Source: an uncultured bacterium (GTDB lineage: Bacteria > Myxococcota_A > UBA796 > CAJQPC01). From it: DNA of 54,064 bases. The translations under genes and the position numbers were made by a program. This document shows positions 1 through 8,856 of the stretch, one piece after another. Location: assembly GCA_905480105.1 (NCBI GenBank), contig CAJQPC010000015.1, forward strand, positions 1 through 54,064. Reading direction: 5' to 3'. Numbering within the stretch: the stretch's first letter is position 1; every line of letters begins with the position of its first letter. Under the pieces are notes generated by a model, which did not search any database, was not told the origin of the DNA, and saw nothing but the letters and a program-made list of their open reading frames with translations.

Positions 1-693
1 CACAACGGTTGGAATGTTAGTTCGGTGGAGGACGGTCTGAAGGCGCTGGACGTCCTAGAGCAGGAGCCCTTCGATTTGGTCTTGATGGACGTGCACATGC
101 CGGGCCTGGACGGCATCACCACCACTGAACGCCTCCGACGCATGAGTTCGTCCTCCCCAAACTACTTGGTACCGGTTTTCGCACTGACAGCCGATCGCTC
201 GCCTGAGACCCAGAGGCGCTGCTTTGCTGCGGGAATGGATGGATTCGTCTCCAAGCCGCTGACAATGGAGAAGGTGCAAGAGGTTTTGGGTCGATTCGGG
301 CAGCCGTCGCCTCCCAATGGGGTGGTCCTCATCGCAGACGATGACCTGGTGAACCGGGCCGTGCTGACCAGGCTGTTGGAGCGCGAGGGTTACCAGTCTC
401 ACTGTGTTGTAGATGGAGCGGAGGCCCTGCAAGCGCTGAAGAACCTGGAGCTGAGCATGGCCTTTGTGGATTTACACATGCCCATGCTCAGTGGGTTGGA
501 AGTGCTGCAAGCCATGAAGGGGCGCGTTTGCCCGCCGATCTTTGTCCTGACTGGGGACTCACGGCCTGAGATTCGAGACCGTTGTATTGGCTCTGGCGCG
601 CGGGAGGTGCTTCTCAAGCCCCTCGACGGCCGAATCCTGAAGCGCGCCCTACAACAAGTTCCAAGGGCTGGAGTTTTAGATGAGGGGTTTTGA
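1..693 (+). CDS. Response regulator or hybrid kinase C-terminus with two receiver domains (5' partial)
   Basis: The frame is open from the first base of the window, so the start lies upstream; the GTG at 25 falls inside the first receiver domain and is not a credible start. The first domain shows the phospho-acceptor context LMDVHMP (Asp near codon 30), then the conserved FALTAD and SKPL segments. A second complete receiver domain follows, with IADDD, AFVDLHMP, FVLTGD and LLKPLD. No DNA-binding output domain follows, so this is either a multi-receiver phosphorelay protein or the tail of a hybrid histidine kinase. The stop overlaps the next gene by 14 bases. The family call is safe; the target pathway cannot be told. 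Confidence 0.88.
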   Translation, partial: HNGWNVSSVEDGLKALDVLEQEPFDLVLMDVHMPGLDGITTTERLRRMSSSSPNYLVPVFALTADRSPETQRRCFAAGMDGFVSKPLTMEKVQEVLGRFGQPSPPNGVVLIADDDLVNRAVLTRLLEREGYQSHCVVDGAEALQALKNLELSMAFVDLHMPMLSGLEVLQAMKGRVCPPIFVLTGDSRPEIRDRCIGSGAREVLLKPLDGRILKRALQQVPRAGVLDEGF

Positions 694-1438
694 GGACCAC
701 TTTGCGTTGGGCTCAGAGCTCTACGCCAAGGCGCGCCCGTGCTACCCGATGGCCCTGTCAGCCTGGCTCACCGAGCAGGCACCTCGCTCCAAGCTGGCTT
801 GGGACGCTGGAACGGGCTCTGGACGGCTTGCGCACCAGCTGAACTCACATTTTGATCGTGTCTACGCCACCGACGCTAGCCAAGCCCAGCTTGACCAAGC
901 CACCCCAGCACCGGGACTGGAGTTCGCGCTGGAGCGGGCCGAACAGCCCACGCTGGTGTCAGGCAGCGTGGACTTGGTGACCGTTGCTGCAGCTGCCCAC
1001 TGGCTGGACCTTCAGAGCTTTTACCAAGCGGTTCGCAGGGTCGCCGCACCAGGTGGGGTGCTCGCGCTTTTCTCTTACGGAACGGCCCTAAAAGGCAGCC
1101 CCTTCTTGGGAGAAGTCTTGGACGCCTATGCGGGCAGCATCGAGCCGTATTGGCCATCGTCGTATCGTCTGGTCGCTGAGCAGTATCGCAGCTTAAGTTT
1201 TCCTTTTGAGCGGGTAGATGCTCCGGAGTTTGCCGCAGAGTCATCCGGCGATCTGGAGCATCTGCTGAATATTCTGCGTACCTGGTCCGGTAGCCTCCGG
1301 GCGCTTCAGGCCACCGGCTGCGACCCTGTGGCCCCCTTTGAGGAGAAGCTCCGCTGGGCCTGGAACAAAAAAGGCCCATCACGGGCCAGCAGGATGCTCT
1401 TCTGGCCGATCTTTGGACATGTGGGACGCCTGCCCTGA
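680..1438 (+). CDS. SAM-dependent class I methyltransferase
   Basis: A 252-residue protein. The SAM-binding motif I is DAGTGSGRLA near residues 41-50, followed by the acidic end of strand 2 (YATDAS) and a typical post-I segment SVDLVTVAAAAHW. The N-terminal part (residues about 5-25, with YAKARPCYP) resembles the type 11 family that includes trans-aconitate methyltransferases, but the substrate cannot be predicted. The ATG lies inside the end of the preceding receiver-domain gene, so the two are probably co-translated. It converges with the M48 protease gene 15 bases downstream. Confidence 0.85.
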   Translation: MRGFEDHFALGSELYAKARPCYPMALSAWLTEQAPRSKLAWDAGTGSGRLAHQLNSHFDRVYATDASQAQLDQATPAPGLEFALERAEQPTLVSGSVDLVTVAAAAHWLDLQSFYQAVRRVAAPGGVLALFSYGTALKGSPFLGEVLDAYAGSIEPYWPSSYRLVAEQYRSLSFPFERVDAPEFAAESSGDLEHLLNILRTWSGSLRALQATGCDPVAPFEEKLRWAWNKKGPSRASRMLFWPIFGHVGRLP

Positions 1439-1453
1439 GTCCACAAGGTCTCC

Positions 1454-2296
1454 TCAGAACTGAGAAGCGCTCCACCGCTGAGCCCGACTGTCGCCCGTGA
1501 CTTTGCTCTTGTTGCGCTTGTACCGCTTCTTGGCCTTGGGCATCCACTGGTTCAGGTTCTTCTTGCGATCCTTGTTGGAGGGGTGCGTGCTCAGGATGGA
1601 AATTTGGCCGCCGCCCGTCGCTTCTTGCATGCGGTCCCAGACCAGAGGGGCCTCCTCTGGGGGGTATCCGGACTTGGCCATGTACATCATGCCGATGACG
1701 TCAGCCTCCTTCTCGTGCAGACGAGAGAATGGAAGCACGTAGCCAACCTCAGCTCCAACACCAGCGGCTGCACTGATGACGGCGATCTGCTCCAGGCTGA
1801 GTTCGGTCTTGTTGTCCAAGTACAGGTAGAGCGCACCCAGGCCGCCTAAGACAGCCAATTGTTGGGAGAGCCGCTCCGCGCCATGGTGTGCCGTGGCGTG
1901 CCCGACCTCGTGGCCCATGACAAAGGCCAGACCTGCCTCGGACTCGACCACGGGTAAGAGCCCTGTATAGACGGCGATCTTGCCACCGGGCAGGCACCAA
2001 GCGTTGATGTTCTCACTGTCCTGAAACAGCTTGAACTGCCAGTCGAACTTGGGCTCGTCGGCCGACTTGGCGATCTTCTTGCCCACGCTGTTGATCACCT
2101 TGGCGTTCTCTGTGCCTTTGGCCACCTCCTCTCCGGCCAGCATGCTCAGGTAGGTCGACGCACCGACCTGCCGCATCAGGGCGTCGGGAATCAAATTTGC
2201 TTGTCGGCGCCCCGTGACGGGCACCTTTACGCAGGCTGCCAGGGTGGATGCTGCGAGGACCAAACCCAGTGCGGTGCTACGGGCGAATCGGCGCAT
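1454..2296 (-). CDS. M48-family zinc metalloprotease, lipoprotein
   Basis: A 280-residue peptidase. Residues 1-21 are a signal peptide and the lipobox LAAC places the lipidated Cys at position 22, so the protein is predicted to sit in the cell envelope facing the periplasm. The zinc-binding HEVGH motif is at 129-133, and a downstream glutamate in the HEKEAD segment is the expected third ligand. The size and layout match the short BepA/LoiP-like M48 lipoproteins involved in outer-membrane protein quality control, without the C-terminal TPR domain of BepA. An AAGGAGAC sequence precedes the ATG by 7 bases. Divergent from mreB. Confidence 0.9.
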   Translation of the reverse strand: MRRFARSTALGLVLAASTLAACVKVPVTGRRQANLIPDALMRQVGASTYLSMLAGEEVAKGTENAKVINSVGKKIAKSADEPKFDWQFKLFQDSENINAWCLPGGKIAVYTGLLPVVESEAGLAFVMGHEVGHATAHHGAERLSQQLAVLGGLGALYLYLDNKTELSLEQIAVISAAAGVGAEVGYVLPFSRLHEKEADVIGMMYMAKSGYPPEEAPLVWDRMQEATGGGQISILSTHPSNKDRKKNLNQWMPKAKKRYKRNKSKVTGDSRAQRWSASQF

Positions 2297-2456
2297 GGGA
2301 TGTCTCCTTCAGAAAGGGTGAGGTGGATGCTGAGAAGTAGCGCGTTTGTGTGCGCTTGAACAAGGGGCTTGGGCCGGGATCTACTAGGTGATATACGCCA
2401 CTACCCCCCACATCTTCATTCTCCCGCCTTTCTTCTTCCCCCCAGGGCTGCCCCCA

Positions 2457-3503
2457 ATGGCCTCCAAACTGCTAGATGGCGTGCTTGGCGCGCTCTCCCA
2501 AGACATGGCGATCGATCTCGGTACTGCCAATTCATTGCTTCATGTGCGCGGTCGAGGCGTGGTGTGTCGCGAACCTTCAGTGGTCGCCCTGCACACAAAC
2601 CACAAAGGGCAGAAGTCTGTGCTGGCCGCCGGTATGGAGGCTAGAGAAATGTTGGGCCGGGCGCCTGCCGACATTCGAGTTGTGCGCCCACTGCGAGACG
2701 GAGTCATCGCTGACTTTGAGGTGACCGAGGCCATGCTGCGCCTGTTCATGCACGCCAGCATGGGCCCGAACCATATTGTTCGGCCGCGCTGTGTGGTGTG
2801 CATCCCATACGGGACCACCGAGGTGGAGAAGCGGGCGATGCGCGAGTGCGCTGAGGCGGCGGGTGCGCGGGAGGTTCACCTGGTCGAGGAGCCATTGGCC
2901 GCAGCGATCGGGGCCGGCCTGGACATTACCGAGCCCAGCGGCAACATGATCGTTGACGTTGGTGGAGGAACCACAGAGGTGGCGGTGGTCAGCATGGGTG
3001 GGATTGTCTACAGCCGCAGCGTGCGTGTGGGAGGCGACCAGATGGATTCGGCCATCATCAACTACCTCAAGGACAACCGCGGCCTGCTCATCGGCCCCAT
3101 CACGGCCGAGGAGATCAAGGTCAAGCTCGGGAACGCTGCAGCTCTGAAGCGTGACCCAGATCTGAGCATTGAAGTTCGCGGCCGGGACCTGGTCACCGGC
3201 TGGCCTAGAGCTGTACGGGTAGGCTCGGGCGAAGTTCGAGAGGCGCTGGCAAGCACAGTGCAGCTTCTTGTAGACACCCTCTTGGCAGCCCTGGAAAAGA
3301 CTCCACCGGAACTGGCAGCGGACATCGTCGACAAGGGCATTGTGCTCACTGGCGGCGCGGCGCAGCTCAAGCGACTAGATTTAGCAATGCGTCATGCAAC
3401 TGGGCTTCCGGTCATCGTGGCGGATGACCCAGAAGCGGCCGTCGTCACAGGCGCCGGAAAGGCTCTGGCTCACATAGACTTTCTGCGTGCGGTGGCCTGC
3501 TAA
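2457..3503 (+). CDS. mreB: Rod shape-determining actin-like protein MreB
   Basis: Encodes 348 residues, the usual MreB length, when started at the ATG at 2457. The same frame opens upstream at 2388, but the added 23 residues are hydrophobic and proline-rich and not part of the family. Actin-fold motifs are visible: phosphate-1 loop MAIDLGTANS, phosphate-2 loop VDVGGGTTEVAV, and the adenosine motif LTGGAAQL. MreB polymerises under the inner membrane and guides the elongasome. No mreC, mreD or rodA follows, so the usual mre operon is not present here. The ribosome-binding site is weak. Confidence 0.95.
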   Translation: MASKLLDGVLGALSQDMAIDLGTANSLLHVRGRGVVCREPSVVALHTNHKGQKSVLAAGMEAREMLGRAPADIRVVRPLRDGVIADFEVTEAMLRLFMHASMGPNHIVRPRCVVCIPYGTTEVEKRAMRECAEAAGAREVHLVEEPLAAAIGAGLDITEPSGNMIVDVGGGTTEVAVVSMGGIVYSRSVRVGGDQMDSAIINYLKDNRGLLIGPITAEEIKVKLGNAAALKRDPDLSIEVRGRDLVTGWPRAVRVGSGEVREALASTVQLLVDTLLAALEKTPPELAADIVDKGIVLTGGAAQLKRLDLAMRHATGLPVIVADDPEAAVVTGAGKALAHIDFLRAVAC

Positions 3504-3619
3504 ACCCACCGAGAAACCGTCGGCGGGGCAGATTCGCCCTCATGCAAGGCGTGGGCACGCCCGCGTGCGTGCGCGCTCCACATGCATCATTGTGCCTGAC
3601 TGGGGGAAGGCAGGCGCTC

Positions 3620-3949
3620 TCAGAGCGCTTCGGTCAGCATCTGCTCGATCTTGTCTTTGTCCACGTTGCCCACGGCGGAGCCAACAGCTTCGCCGTTCTT
3701 GAATACGATCAAGGTCGGGATCGAGCGCACGTTGTAGTTCATGGCGATCTTGCGGTTCTTGTCGATATCCAGCTTCACGACGCGCGCGCGACCCTCAAAG
3801 GCCCCGGCAACATCTGCGATCTTGGGGGCGAGCGCCTTGCACGGTGCACACCAGGTCGCCCAGAAGTCCACGAGCACAGGCTGGTCAGAGTCCAGGACGT
3901 GTGCCTGAAAGTCGGCTTCGGTGACGTTGATGATGAGGTCAGATGCCAT
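3620..3949 (-). CDS. trxA: Thioredoxin
   Basis: A 109-residue cytoplasmic thioredoxin with the WCAPCK active site (Cys34 and Cys37) and the cis-proline segment SIPTLIVFKNGE. Length and motifs match TrxA exactly and there is no signal peptide, which argues against an envelope thiol-disulfide protein. It reduces disulfides in enzymes such as ribonucleotide reductase. Monocistronic by layout: convergent with mreB and divergent from the gene at 4065. Confidence 0.95.
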   Translation of the reverse strand: MASDLIINVTEADFQAHVLDSDQPVLVDFWATWCAPCKALAPKIADVAGAFEGRARVVKLDIDKNRKIAMNYNVRSIPTLIVFKNGEAVGSAVGNVDKDKIEQMLTEAL

Positions 3950-4064
3950 GAGATGGGCTCCTTGAAGAGATTGGTCGCTGCCTTGAGCGGTCTGTTTGGT
4001 CTAAACTCCACCGGTCCTCAGGGCAAGGGCTAGAAAGGCCTGCCGCTGAGTCCCTGGAGACCGA

Positions 4065-5423
4065 ATGTCGTCCGCTCCCGTTAGCCAGCTCTACGTTGCC
4101 CACCTGGAGCAGTGGTCGGGTTTGTTGGAGTTACTCAGTGTCGGCCACAGCACTCGAATGTTCCTCCAGCGTGGAAAAGTGATTCAAGTAGAGGACATGC
4201 CCGGGCTGTTGGAGTCTGTCTGTGCCCATCCCAAAGGGAACCTTAGGGATGATTTGGCAGACGCAATCAATTCCGGGGTGGACCTGCAAAAGGCTTTTAT
4301 GGTCGCGGCCACGGATATCGGAGTGGCCTTTGCTTTGACCCACCAAAGCCAGGGCGTTGAGGTCCTCTTTACTCCCGGCATAGAGCCACCGAAGGGCTGC
4401 TTCCCCCTTGCGGACTCTCTGGCCAAGATCCTTCGCCTGGGTTTTGTTGCCGAGCGCTCGGCCGCGACCGTCTGCGATGAGTACCGTTCCCGTCTGGGCT
4501 GGAGACTCCGCCCGACCGGTCGCGCCGCAAAGGACGTGGGAACTCAGGCGGCCGGTTTGATTCGGCGTGCGCGGCAGGGGGGCCCCTTGCGGGACGCGAT
4601 GTCTGGCTTTTCTAAAGACGACTTGTCATGGGTCGCCCTGGACCTCCTGTTGGCCATTGATGTGCTCTGCTTGGACGAGGTGGCTGAAGACCCCCACAAG
4701 GCGGAGCGCCGGAAGAGGATCAAAGCGAAGATCCAAGCCTTGGAGCGCCGCGCGGAAGATCTCTTGAATGTAGCGCCCTTGGAGGCCTTGGACATTGAGC
4801 CCAAGGAGAGCATGTCCTGGCTCGATGTCGACGGAGTCTCCAAGCAGTACCGAAAGGTCGCGACGCCGTTCCATCCGGACCAGATCGGGCGTCGGCCGGC
4901 GGCATACCAAGCTGCGGCATCTGCGGTTTTTTCTGCCATGACCGAGGCAAAGGACAAGTTGACACGCGAGCCGGGTCGACTGAAGGAAGAGAAGGAACGT
5001 TGGGAGTGCAAAGCCAAAGGGATTCCCTTTGTTTCCCGGCTGGATCGGGACGAGGCACGGGCGTGTTTCAAGCGTGCCCAAGGCCACGAGCATTACCGAA
5101 ACTGGCAGGAGGCCCTGGACGAGCTTGACCAGGCGATCGTCTTGGATGGCAGTGATCTTCTCTACCCTGTGATGCGTGCCTTTGTGCTCACCGTGCTCAA
5201 GCAGCGCGAGGTCGCCGACGCCATCAGCGACATCCGCGAGGTCTGTAAGGACGGAGGCATCATTCCGCGGGTAGAGGGGCTTTATCGGATCGGCCGGCTC
5301 TACAAGATGGCCGAGCGGCCTCGAGACGCGCTTGCCAGCTTCGAGAACCTGCTCGAGATCGTGCCTGACCACCTGGGCGCCAAACGTGAGGTCCGCCTGC
5401 TCCGGAAACGCTTCCAGAGCTAA
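4065..5423 (+). CDS. J-domain-like and TPR protein leading the heme gene run
   Basis: A 452-residue protein with no firm family assignment. The N-terminus (about 1-130) resembles PATAN/DUF4388-type signalling modules (segments LLELLSVGHSTRMFLQRGK), with low confidence. Residues about 245-310 look like a J domain: the HPD tripeptide is present at 270-272 (TPFHPDQ) after a helix with basic residues. A charged linker follows, then about 100 C-terminal residues that read as TPR helices (YRNWQEALDELDQAI; RPRDALASFENLLEIVP). No zinc finger or membrane segment. The ATG has a GGAG 6 bases upstream. It ends 12 bases before the CcsA-like gene, so it is probably cotranscribed with the heme genes. Confidence 0.6.
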   Translation: MSSAPVSQLYVAHLEQWSGLLELLSVGHSTRMFLQRGKVIQVEDMPGLLESVCAHPKGNLRDDLADAINSGVDLQKAFMVAATDIGVAFALTHQSQGVEVLFTPGIEPPKGCFPLADSLAKILRLGFVAERSAATVCDEYRSRLGWRLRPTGRAAKDVGTQAAGLIRRARQGGPLRDAMSGFSKDDLSWVALDLLLAIDVLCLDEVAEDPHKAERRKRIKAKIQALERRAEDLLNVAPLEALDIEPKESMSWLDVDGVSKQYRKVATPFHPDQIGRRPAAYQAAASAVFSAMTEAKDKLTREPGRLKEEKERWECKAKGIPFVSRLDRDEARACFKRAQGHEHYRNWQEALDELDQAIVLDGSDLLYPVMRAFVLTVLKQREVADAISDIREVCKDGGIIPRVEGLYRIGRLYKMAERPRDALASFENLLEIVPDHLGAKREVRLLRKRFQS

Positions 5424-5435
5424 GTTATGGGTTAG

Positions 5436-6242
5436 GTGGGATGCGTGTACCTCGCCCTGCTTTTAGTGGCCCTGCTGGCTTACTGTGCCTCTGCTGCACT
5501 TCGCATCGCGAAGTGGGGGCCGCGCCCTTGGGTCATACAAGCAGGTGGGGCGTTTGCGGTTCTGGCTGTGCTGGCCCATTTAAGTGCCATTGCTTGTAGC
5601 TGGGTGCAGAGCGGGCGGATTCCTCTGTCGGACAGCGGCGACTCGGTCGCTCTGATCTCCGTTGGCATTGGCATTGGCGCGCTGCTGCTTCAGCCCAAAG
5701 AGCGTGGGGAAGTGCTCGCGGGCGTGCTGTCTTCGCTTGCGGCGGTGCTGTTGGGAGTGGGGTTGTTGCTGCCCAGCGCGCGCGCCGGAACAGATGCTGT
5801 GCTCTCCAGCGTCTTCTTTCCGATTCACGCGTTGGCAATTTTTGTGGGGATCACAAGCTTCTCCCTTTCTTTTGGGGTCTCTTCAGTCTTTTTGTTGGTA
5901 CGCTGGCGGCTCAAACGCAAGCGTCTTCGAGGCCTGGGTGGGCTGCCCAGCATGGAGTCCCTGGATCAGCTGAATACGCGCTGCGTTGTTGTAGGTTTTC
6001 TCAGCTTGACCCTGGGTATTGCTGCGGGTGGTGGCTGGGCTTCGGCTCATGGGGGCGGAGTACTGGGTCCAGTCGTCTGGATCACCCTGGTGCTCTGGGC
6101 CTGGTACGCGTTGGCGGTGATGCTGCGTCTGGTAGGCGGCTGGCGTGGCAAGGTCACCGCTCAGCTGTCGGTCTTTGGCTTTGCTGGCATGCTCCTGTCC
6201 CTTGGCAGCGTGCTGCTGCTTAGCCAAGGGTGGCACCCATGA
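5436..6242 (+). CDS. CcsA/HemX-like cytochrome c assembly membrane protein
   Basis: A 268-residue polytopic membrane protein with about eight hydrophobic segments. The C-terminal half carries the pattern of the CcsA/HemX family: an Ile-His-Ala helix near residue 130, LDQLNTR, then LTLGIAAGGGWA and the helix LVLWAWYAL. The full tryptophan-rich WWD motif of heme-handling CcsA proteins is reduced, so I favour the HemX-type subgroup that is commonly found next to hemA and influences glutamyl-tRNA reductase level or heme export. The GTG start at 5436 is chosen, with a second GTG at 5445 possible. The stop overlaps hemA as ATGA. Confidence 0.75.
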   Translation: MGCVYLALLLVALLAYCASAALRIAKWGPRPWVIQAGGAFAVLAVLAHLSAIACSWVQSGRIPLSDSGDSVALISVGIGIGALLLQPKERGEVLAGVLSSLAAVLLGVGLLLPSARAGTDAVLSSVFFPIHALAIFVGITSFSLSFGVSSVFLLVRWRLKRKRLRGLGGLPSMESLDQLNTRCVVVGFLSLTLGIAAGGGWASAHGGGVLGPVVWITLVLWAWYALAVMLRLVGGWRGKVTAQLSVFGFAGMLLSLGSVLLLSQGWHP

Positions 6243-7516
6243 TTGGGCAGCTCGAGCTGGTGTCGGTTGGCCTGAATCACCACACTGCGCCATTAGACCT
6301 ACGGGAGCGACTGAGCATCTCTCCAGAGCGCTTGGGGGAACACTTTAGTGGACTGCGAGAGACAGCCGGCACGGTGGAGTCCCTGATCCTGAGCACCTGC
6401 AATCGGGTCGAGGTCTATGCTTTGGTACCAAGCGCCCACGACCAGGGCATCGGCCACTACTTGGCCCGCGCGCATGGCTTGCGGCTCTCGGCGTTGGAGA
6501 GGCATCTGTACACCCGCCAGGGCTCTCAGGCGGTGGGGCACCTCTTCCGGGTAGCGTCTAGTCTGGACAGCTTGGTCTTGGGAGAGCCGCAGATCCTGGG
6601 CCAGGTCAAGCAGGCCTTTGCCCAAGCCAGCGCTCACGGGGCCCTTGGCCGTGTCATGCAACCGCTGCTGCGTCGCACCCTCTCGGTGGCCAAGCGAGTG
6701 CGCAGTGAGACGCGGATAGGCCGGGACTCCGTCTCTGTGGGCTCGGCGGGAGTGGAACTCGCGCGCAGTCTCTTCGGCGATCTCAGCGAACGCCGCGTGG
6801 TCTTGATTGGCGCAGGGGAGATGGGACGCTTGGTCTGTCAATCTCTGCTCTCCAAGGGCGTGGAAGAGCTACTGGTTAGCACCCGCACTTACACCAATGC
6901 GGTGAGCTTGGCCCAGGATTTTGGGGCGACCGCAATCCCTATCGAGCAGCTGGACAGCTACCTGGAGCGGGTGGACATCGCTGTGGTGAGTACCTCTGCT
7001 CGGCACCACCTGCTGACTCGCGCGCGGATGTTGCCCATCCTCAAGAAGCGCCGATACCGACCGCTGCTGCTCATTGATCTGAGTGTGCCCCGCAATGTGG
7101 CCCCCGACGTGCACGAGCTGGACGGCGCCTTTCTCTACAATGTGGATGACCTGAGCGAGATCTCTCGGGAAGGCTTGGAGAAGCGACAGCAGGCCGCCAA
7201 GCAAGCTGAGGTTCTGGTCGCCCAAGAGGCCCTCCGGTGCTACCGCTCGCTGGGGGCGCGCACAGCCGATCCAGTCATTGCAAGCCTGACCCACTCCGCA
7301 GAGGCCGCGCGCCTAACCGAGCTTCGGCGCAGCGCTCAGGTGCTGGAGCAGCTCACCCCGGAGCAGCAACAGGTGATCGACGCGATGACTCGGGCGATGT
7401 TCAAGCGCTATCTACACAACGCGATTGGCCGGTCCCGGGCTTTGGCCGAGGCGGGCGATACCGAGGGCTTGCGGGTCCTTCAAGAGAGCTTTAGCAACGA
7501 GGATGAGCATGGGTGA
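6239..7516 (+). CDS. hemA: Glutamyl-tRNA reductase
   Basis: Catalyses the NADPH-dependent reduction of glutamyl-tRNA to glutamate-1-semialdehyde, the first committed step of C5-type tetrapyrrole synthesis. The N-terminal signature VGLNHHTAPLDLRERL is present, the catalytic Cys54 lies in LSTCNRVEVY, and the NADPH domain shows LIGAGEMG. The C-terminal dimerisation helices are complete, giving 425 residues. The ATG at 6239 overlaps the stop of the CcsA-like gene; a GTG three codons earlier is less likely. It overlaps hemC by 8 bases. Confidence 0.97.
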   Translation: MIGQLELVSVGLNHHTAPLDLRERLSISPERLGEHFSGLRETAGTVESLILSTCNRVEVYALVPSAHDQGIGHYLARAHGLRLSALERHLYTRQGSQAVGHLFRVASSLDSLVLGEPQILGQVKQAFAQASAHGALGRVMQPLLRRTLSVAKRVRSETRIGRDSVSVGSAGVELARSLFGDLSERRVVLIGAGEMGRLVCQSLLSKGVEELLVSTRTYTNAVSLAQDFGATAIPIEQLDSYLERVDIAVVSTSARHHLLTRARMLPILKKRRYRPLLLIDLSVPRNVAPDVHELDGAFLYNVDDLSEISREGLEKRQQAAKQAEVLVAQEALRCYRSLGARTADPVIASLTHSAEAARLTELRRSAQVLEQLTPEQQQVIDAMTRAMFKRYLHNAIGRSRALAEAGDTEGLRVLQESFSNEDEHG

Positions 7517-8390
7517 AGTGGTGCAGTTGGTCTTGGGAACGCGTGGTTCCAAGCTGGCTCTGGCTCAGTCGGGTCAAGTCGCAAACGCACTGAGCGCGGC
7601 GACGGGGTTGCCGGTGAAGCTCAAGGTCATCAGTACAAAAGGAGACCGCGTTCAGGACCGGCCTCTGCCCGAGGTGGGGGGAAAAGGACTCTTCACCTTG
7701 GAGTTGGAGCAGGAGTTGCGGGCGCGCACCATCGATCTGGCGGTCCATTCTCTAAAAGACCTGCCAACCGACGACAGCGAGGGACTCATCGTCGCCTGTT
7801 ACCCGGAGCGCGTAGACCCGCGGGACGTCTTGGTCGGTCAGTCGCTGGAGTCTTTGCCCCATGGGGCCATCGTGGGCACCGGTTCGGCTCGCCGTGCCAC
7901 CCAGCTGCGCGCCCTACGCCCAGATTTAGAGATTCGGGGCATTCGCGGCAACGTGGACACGCGCATTCGCAAGCTACACGAGCAGGATTACCAGGCCATC
8001 GTCTTGGCGGCAGCGGGATTGGCGCGCCTGGGTCTGGAGATCGAGCGCTTTCCCCTGGACCCCGAGCAGTGTCTTCCGGCCCCCGGGCAGGGTGCTTTGG
8101 GCATTCAGTGTGCGGGAGATCGGCCCGTTGTCATCGAACTACTCCAGCGCTTAGACCACGCGCCTACCCGCGCCCGCATTACCGCAGAGCGCAGCTTTCT
8201 GGCGGCGCTTGGCGGGGGTTGCTCGGTGCCCGCCGGTTGTTTCGCCGAGGTGGAGGGGCAGGATCTTCGTGTTCGTGCCGCACTGGCCGACGAGAGCGGC
8301 ACGGTGCACCGCAGGGAGATCTGCGGGCGAATCGAGCAGGCTGCAGCCCTGGGTGCTGGCCTGGCCGCTGCTCTGCGGCCAGAAGCCTGA
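7509..8390 (+). CDS. hemC: Porphobilinogen deaminase (hydroxymethylbilane synthase)
   Basis: Joins four porphobilinogen units into hydroxymethylbilane. The start at ATG 7509 gives LVLGTRGSKLALAQ at the N-terminus and places GAGG 6 bases upstream; an ATG at 7503 abuts the same GAGG and is less likely. The catalytic aspartate is Asp84 in HSLKDLPT, and the dipyrromethane cofactor is expected on Cys238 in LGGGCSVP. The length of 293 residues is slightly short for the family but all domains are present. It overlaps the end of hemA. Confidence 0.96.
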   Translation: MGEVVQLVLGTRGSKLALAQSGQVANALSAATGLPVKLKVISTKGDRVQDRPLPEVGGKGLFTLELEQELRARTIDLAVHSLKDLPTDDSEGLIVACYPERVDPRDVLVGQSLESLPHGAIVGTGSARRATQLRALRPDLEIRGIRGNVDTRIRKLHEQDYQAIVLAAAGLARLGLEIERFPLDPEQCLPAPGQGALGIQCAGDRPVVIELLQRLDHAPTRARITAERSFLAALGGGCSVPAGCFAEVEGQDLRVRAALADESGTVHRREICGRIEQAAALGAGLAAALRPEA

Positions 8391-8406
8391 GGTCGGCCCT
8401 GCCGCT

Positions 8407-8499
8407 CAGTCAGGCCCCGTCAGTCAGGCAGGCCTTGACGGTTGGACAGGCCAACACGCTGTCTCGTGGGTCAGGCAGCCCCCTCCGGTCAGGCAGCCC
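8407..8499. repeat. Short direct repeats of GTCAGGCAG between hemC and the antisense lipoprotein gene
   Basis: The 12-mer GTCAGGCAGCCC occurs exactly at 8470-8481 and 8488-8499 with an 18-base period. A near copy, GTCAGGCAGGCC, lies at 8423-8434, and GTCAGGCC begins at 8409. The block sits in the 119-base gap between the convergent ends of hemC and the gene at 8510-8818. No function is visible; it may be a decayed or expanding short tandem repeat. Confidence 0.6.
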
Positions 8500-8509
8500 T
8501 GTGGCGGGC

Positions 8510-8818
8510 TCAGTCGGCTGCCTCGGCGCTGGCTTCGCAGAAGGTCTGGCACTCGGCGGGCTGCTCAGTGGCCAGGGACTCGCATGCCAGGGCTTCCCAG
8601 CCTTCGATGCAGACGGTGGCGTTGTCTGTGTTGAAGCTGTTCCCACAGGGTTCTTCTTGAGCCGTCGCTGCATCCAAGCGGGTGATGCAGTCGTCGACAT
8701 TCTGGTATCCCAGGGCCTGCAGGTCATCGCAGCGCTCCAGGGTCTGGCACTGCACGGCATTAAAGTCTGCGCGCAGGGCGGCTTCGTTTTGGCAGGCCAT
8801 GAAGAGCAGAATCAGCAT
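8510..8818 (-). CDS. Small Cys-rich lipoprotein, antisense within the heme run
   Basis: A 102-residue protein that starts MLILLFMAC, giving a very short signal peptide with the lipid-attachment Cys at position 9. GGAG lies 9 bases upstream of this ATG; an upstream start at 8866 would add 16 polar residues and overlap hemD, so it is less likely. The mature part has eight further cysteines spaced like disulfide-bonded secreted proteins (CQTLERCDD, CGNSFN, CIEGWEALAC, CQTFC) and is acidic. I recognise no family. It interrupts hemC and hemD on the opposite strand. Confidence 0.65.
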   Translation of the reverse strand: MLILLFMACQNEAALRADFNAVQCQTLERCDDLQALGYQNVDDCITRLDAATAQEEPCGNSFNTDNATVCIEGWEALACESLATEQPAECQTFCEASAEAAD

Positions 8819-8856
8819 CGGGTTTCTCCAGCGCTCGACAGTAGGAGATTGAGCCG

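Noticed and set aside
2388..2456. Upstream extension of mreB
   Set aside because: It would add a hydrophobic, proline-rich segment foreign to the family; the ATG at 2457 gives the normal MreB length.
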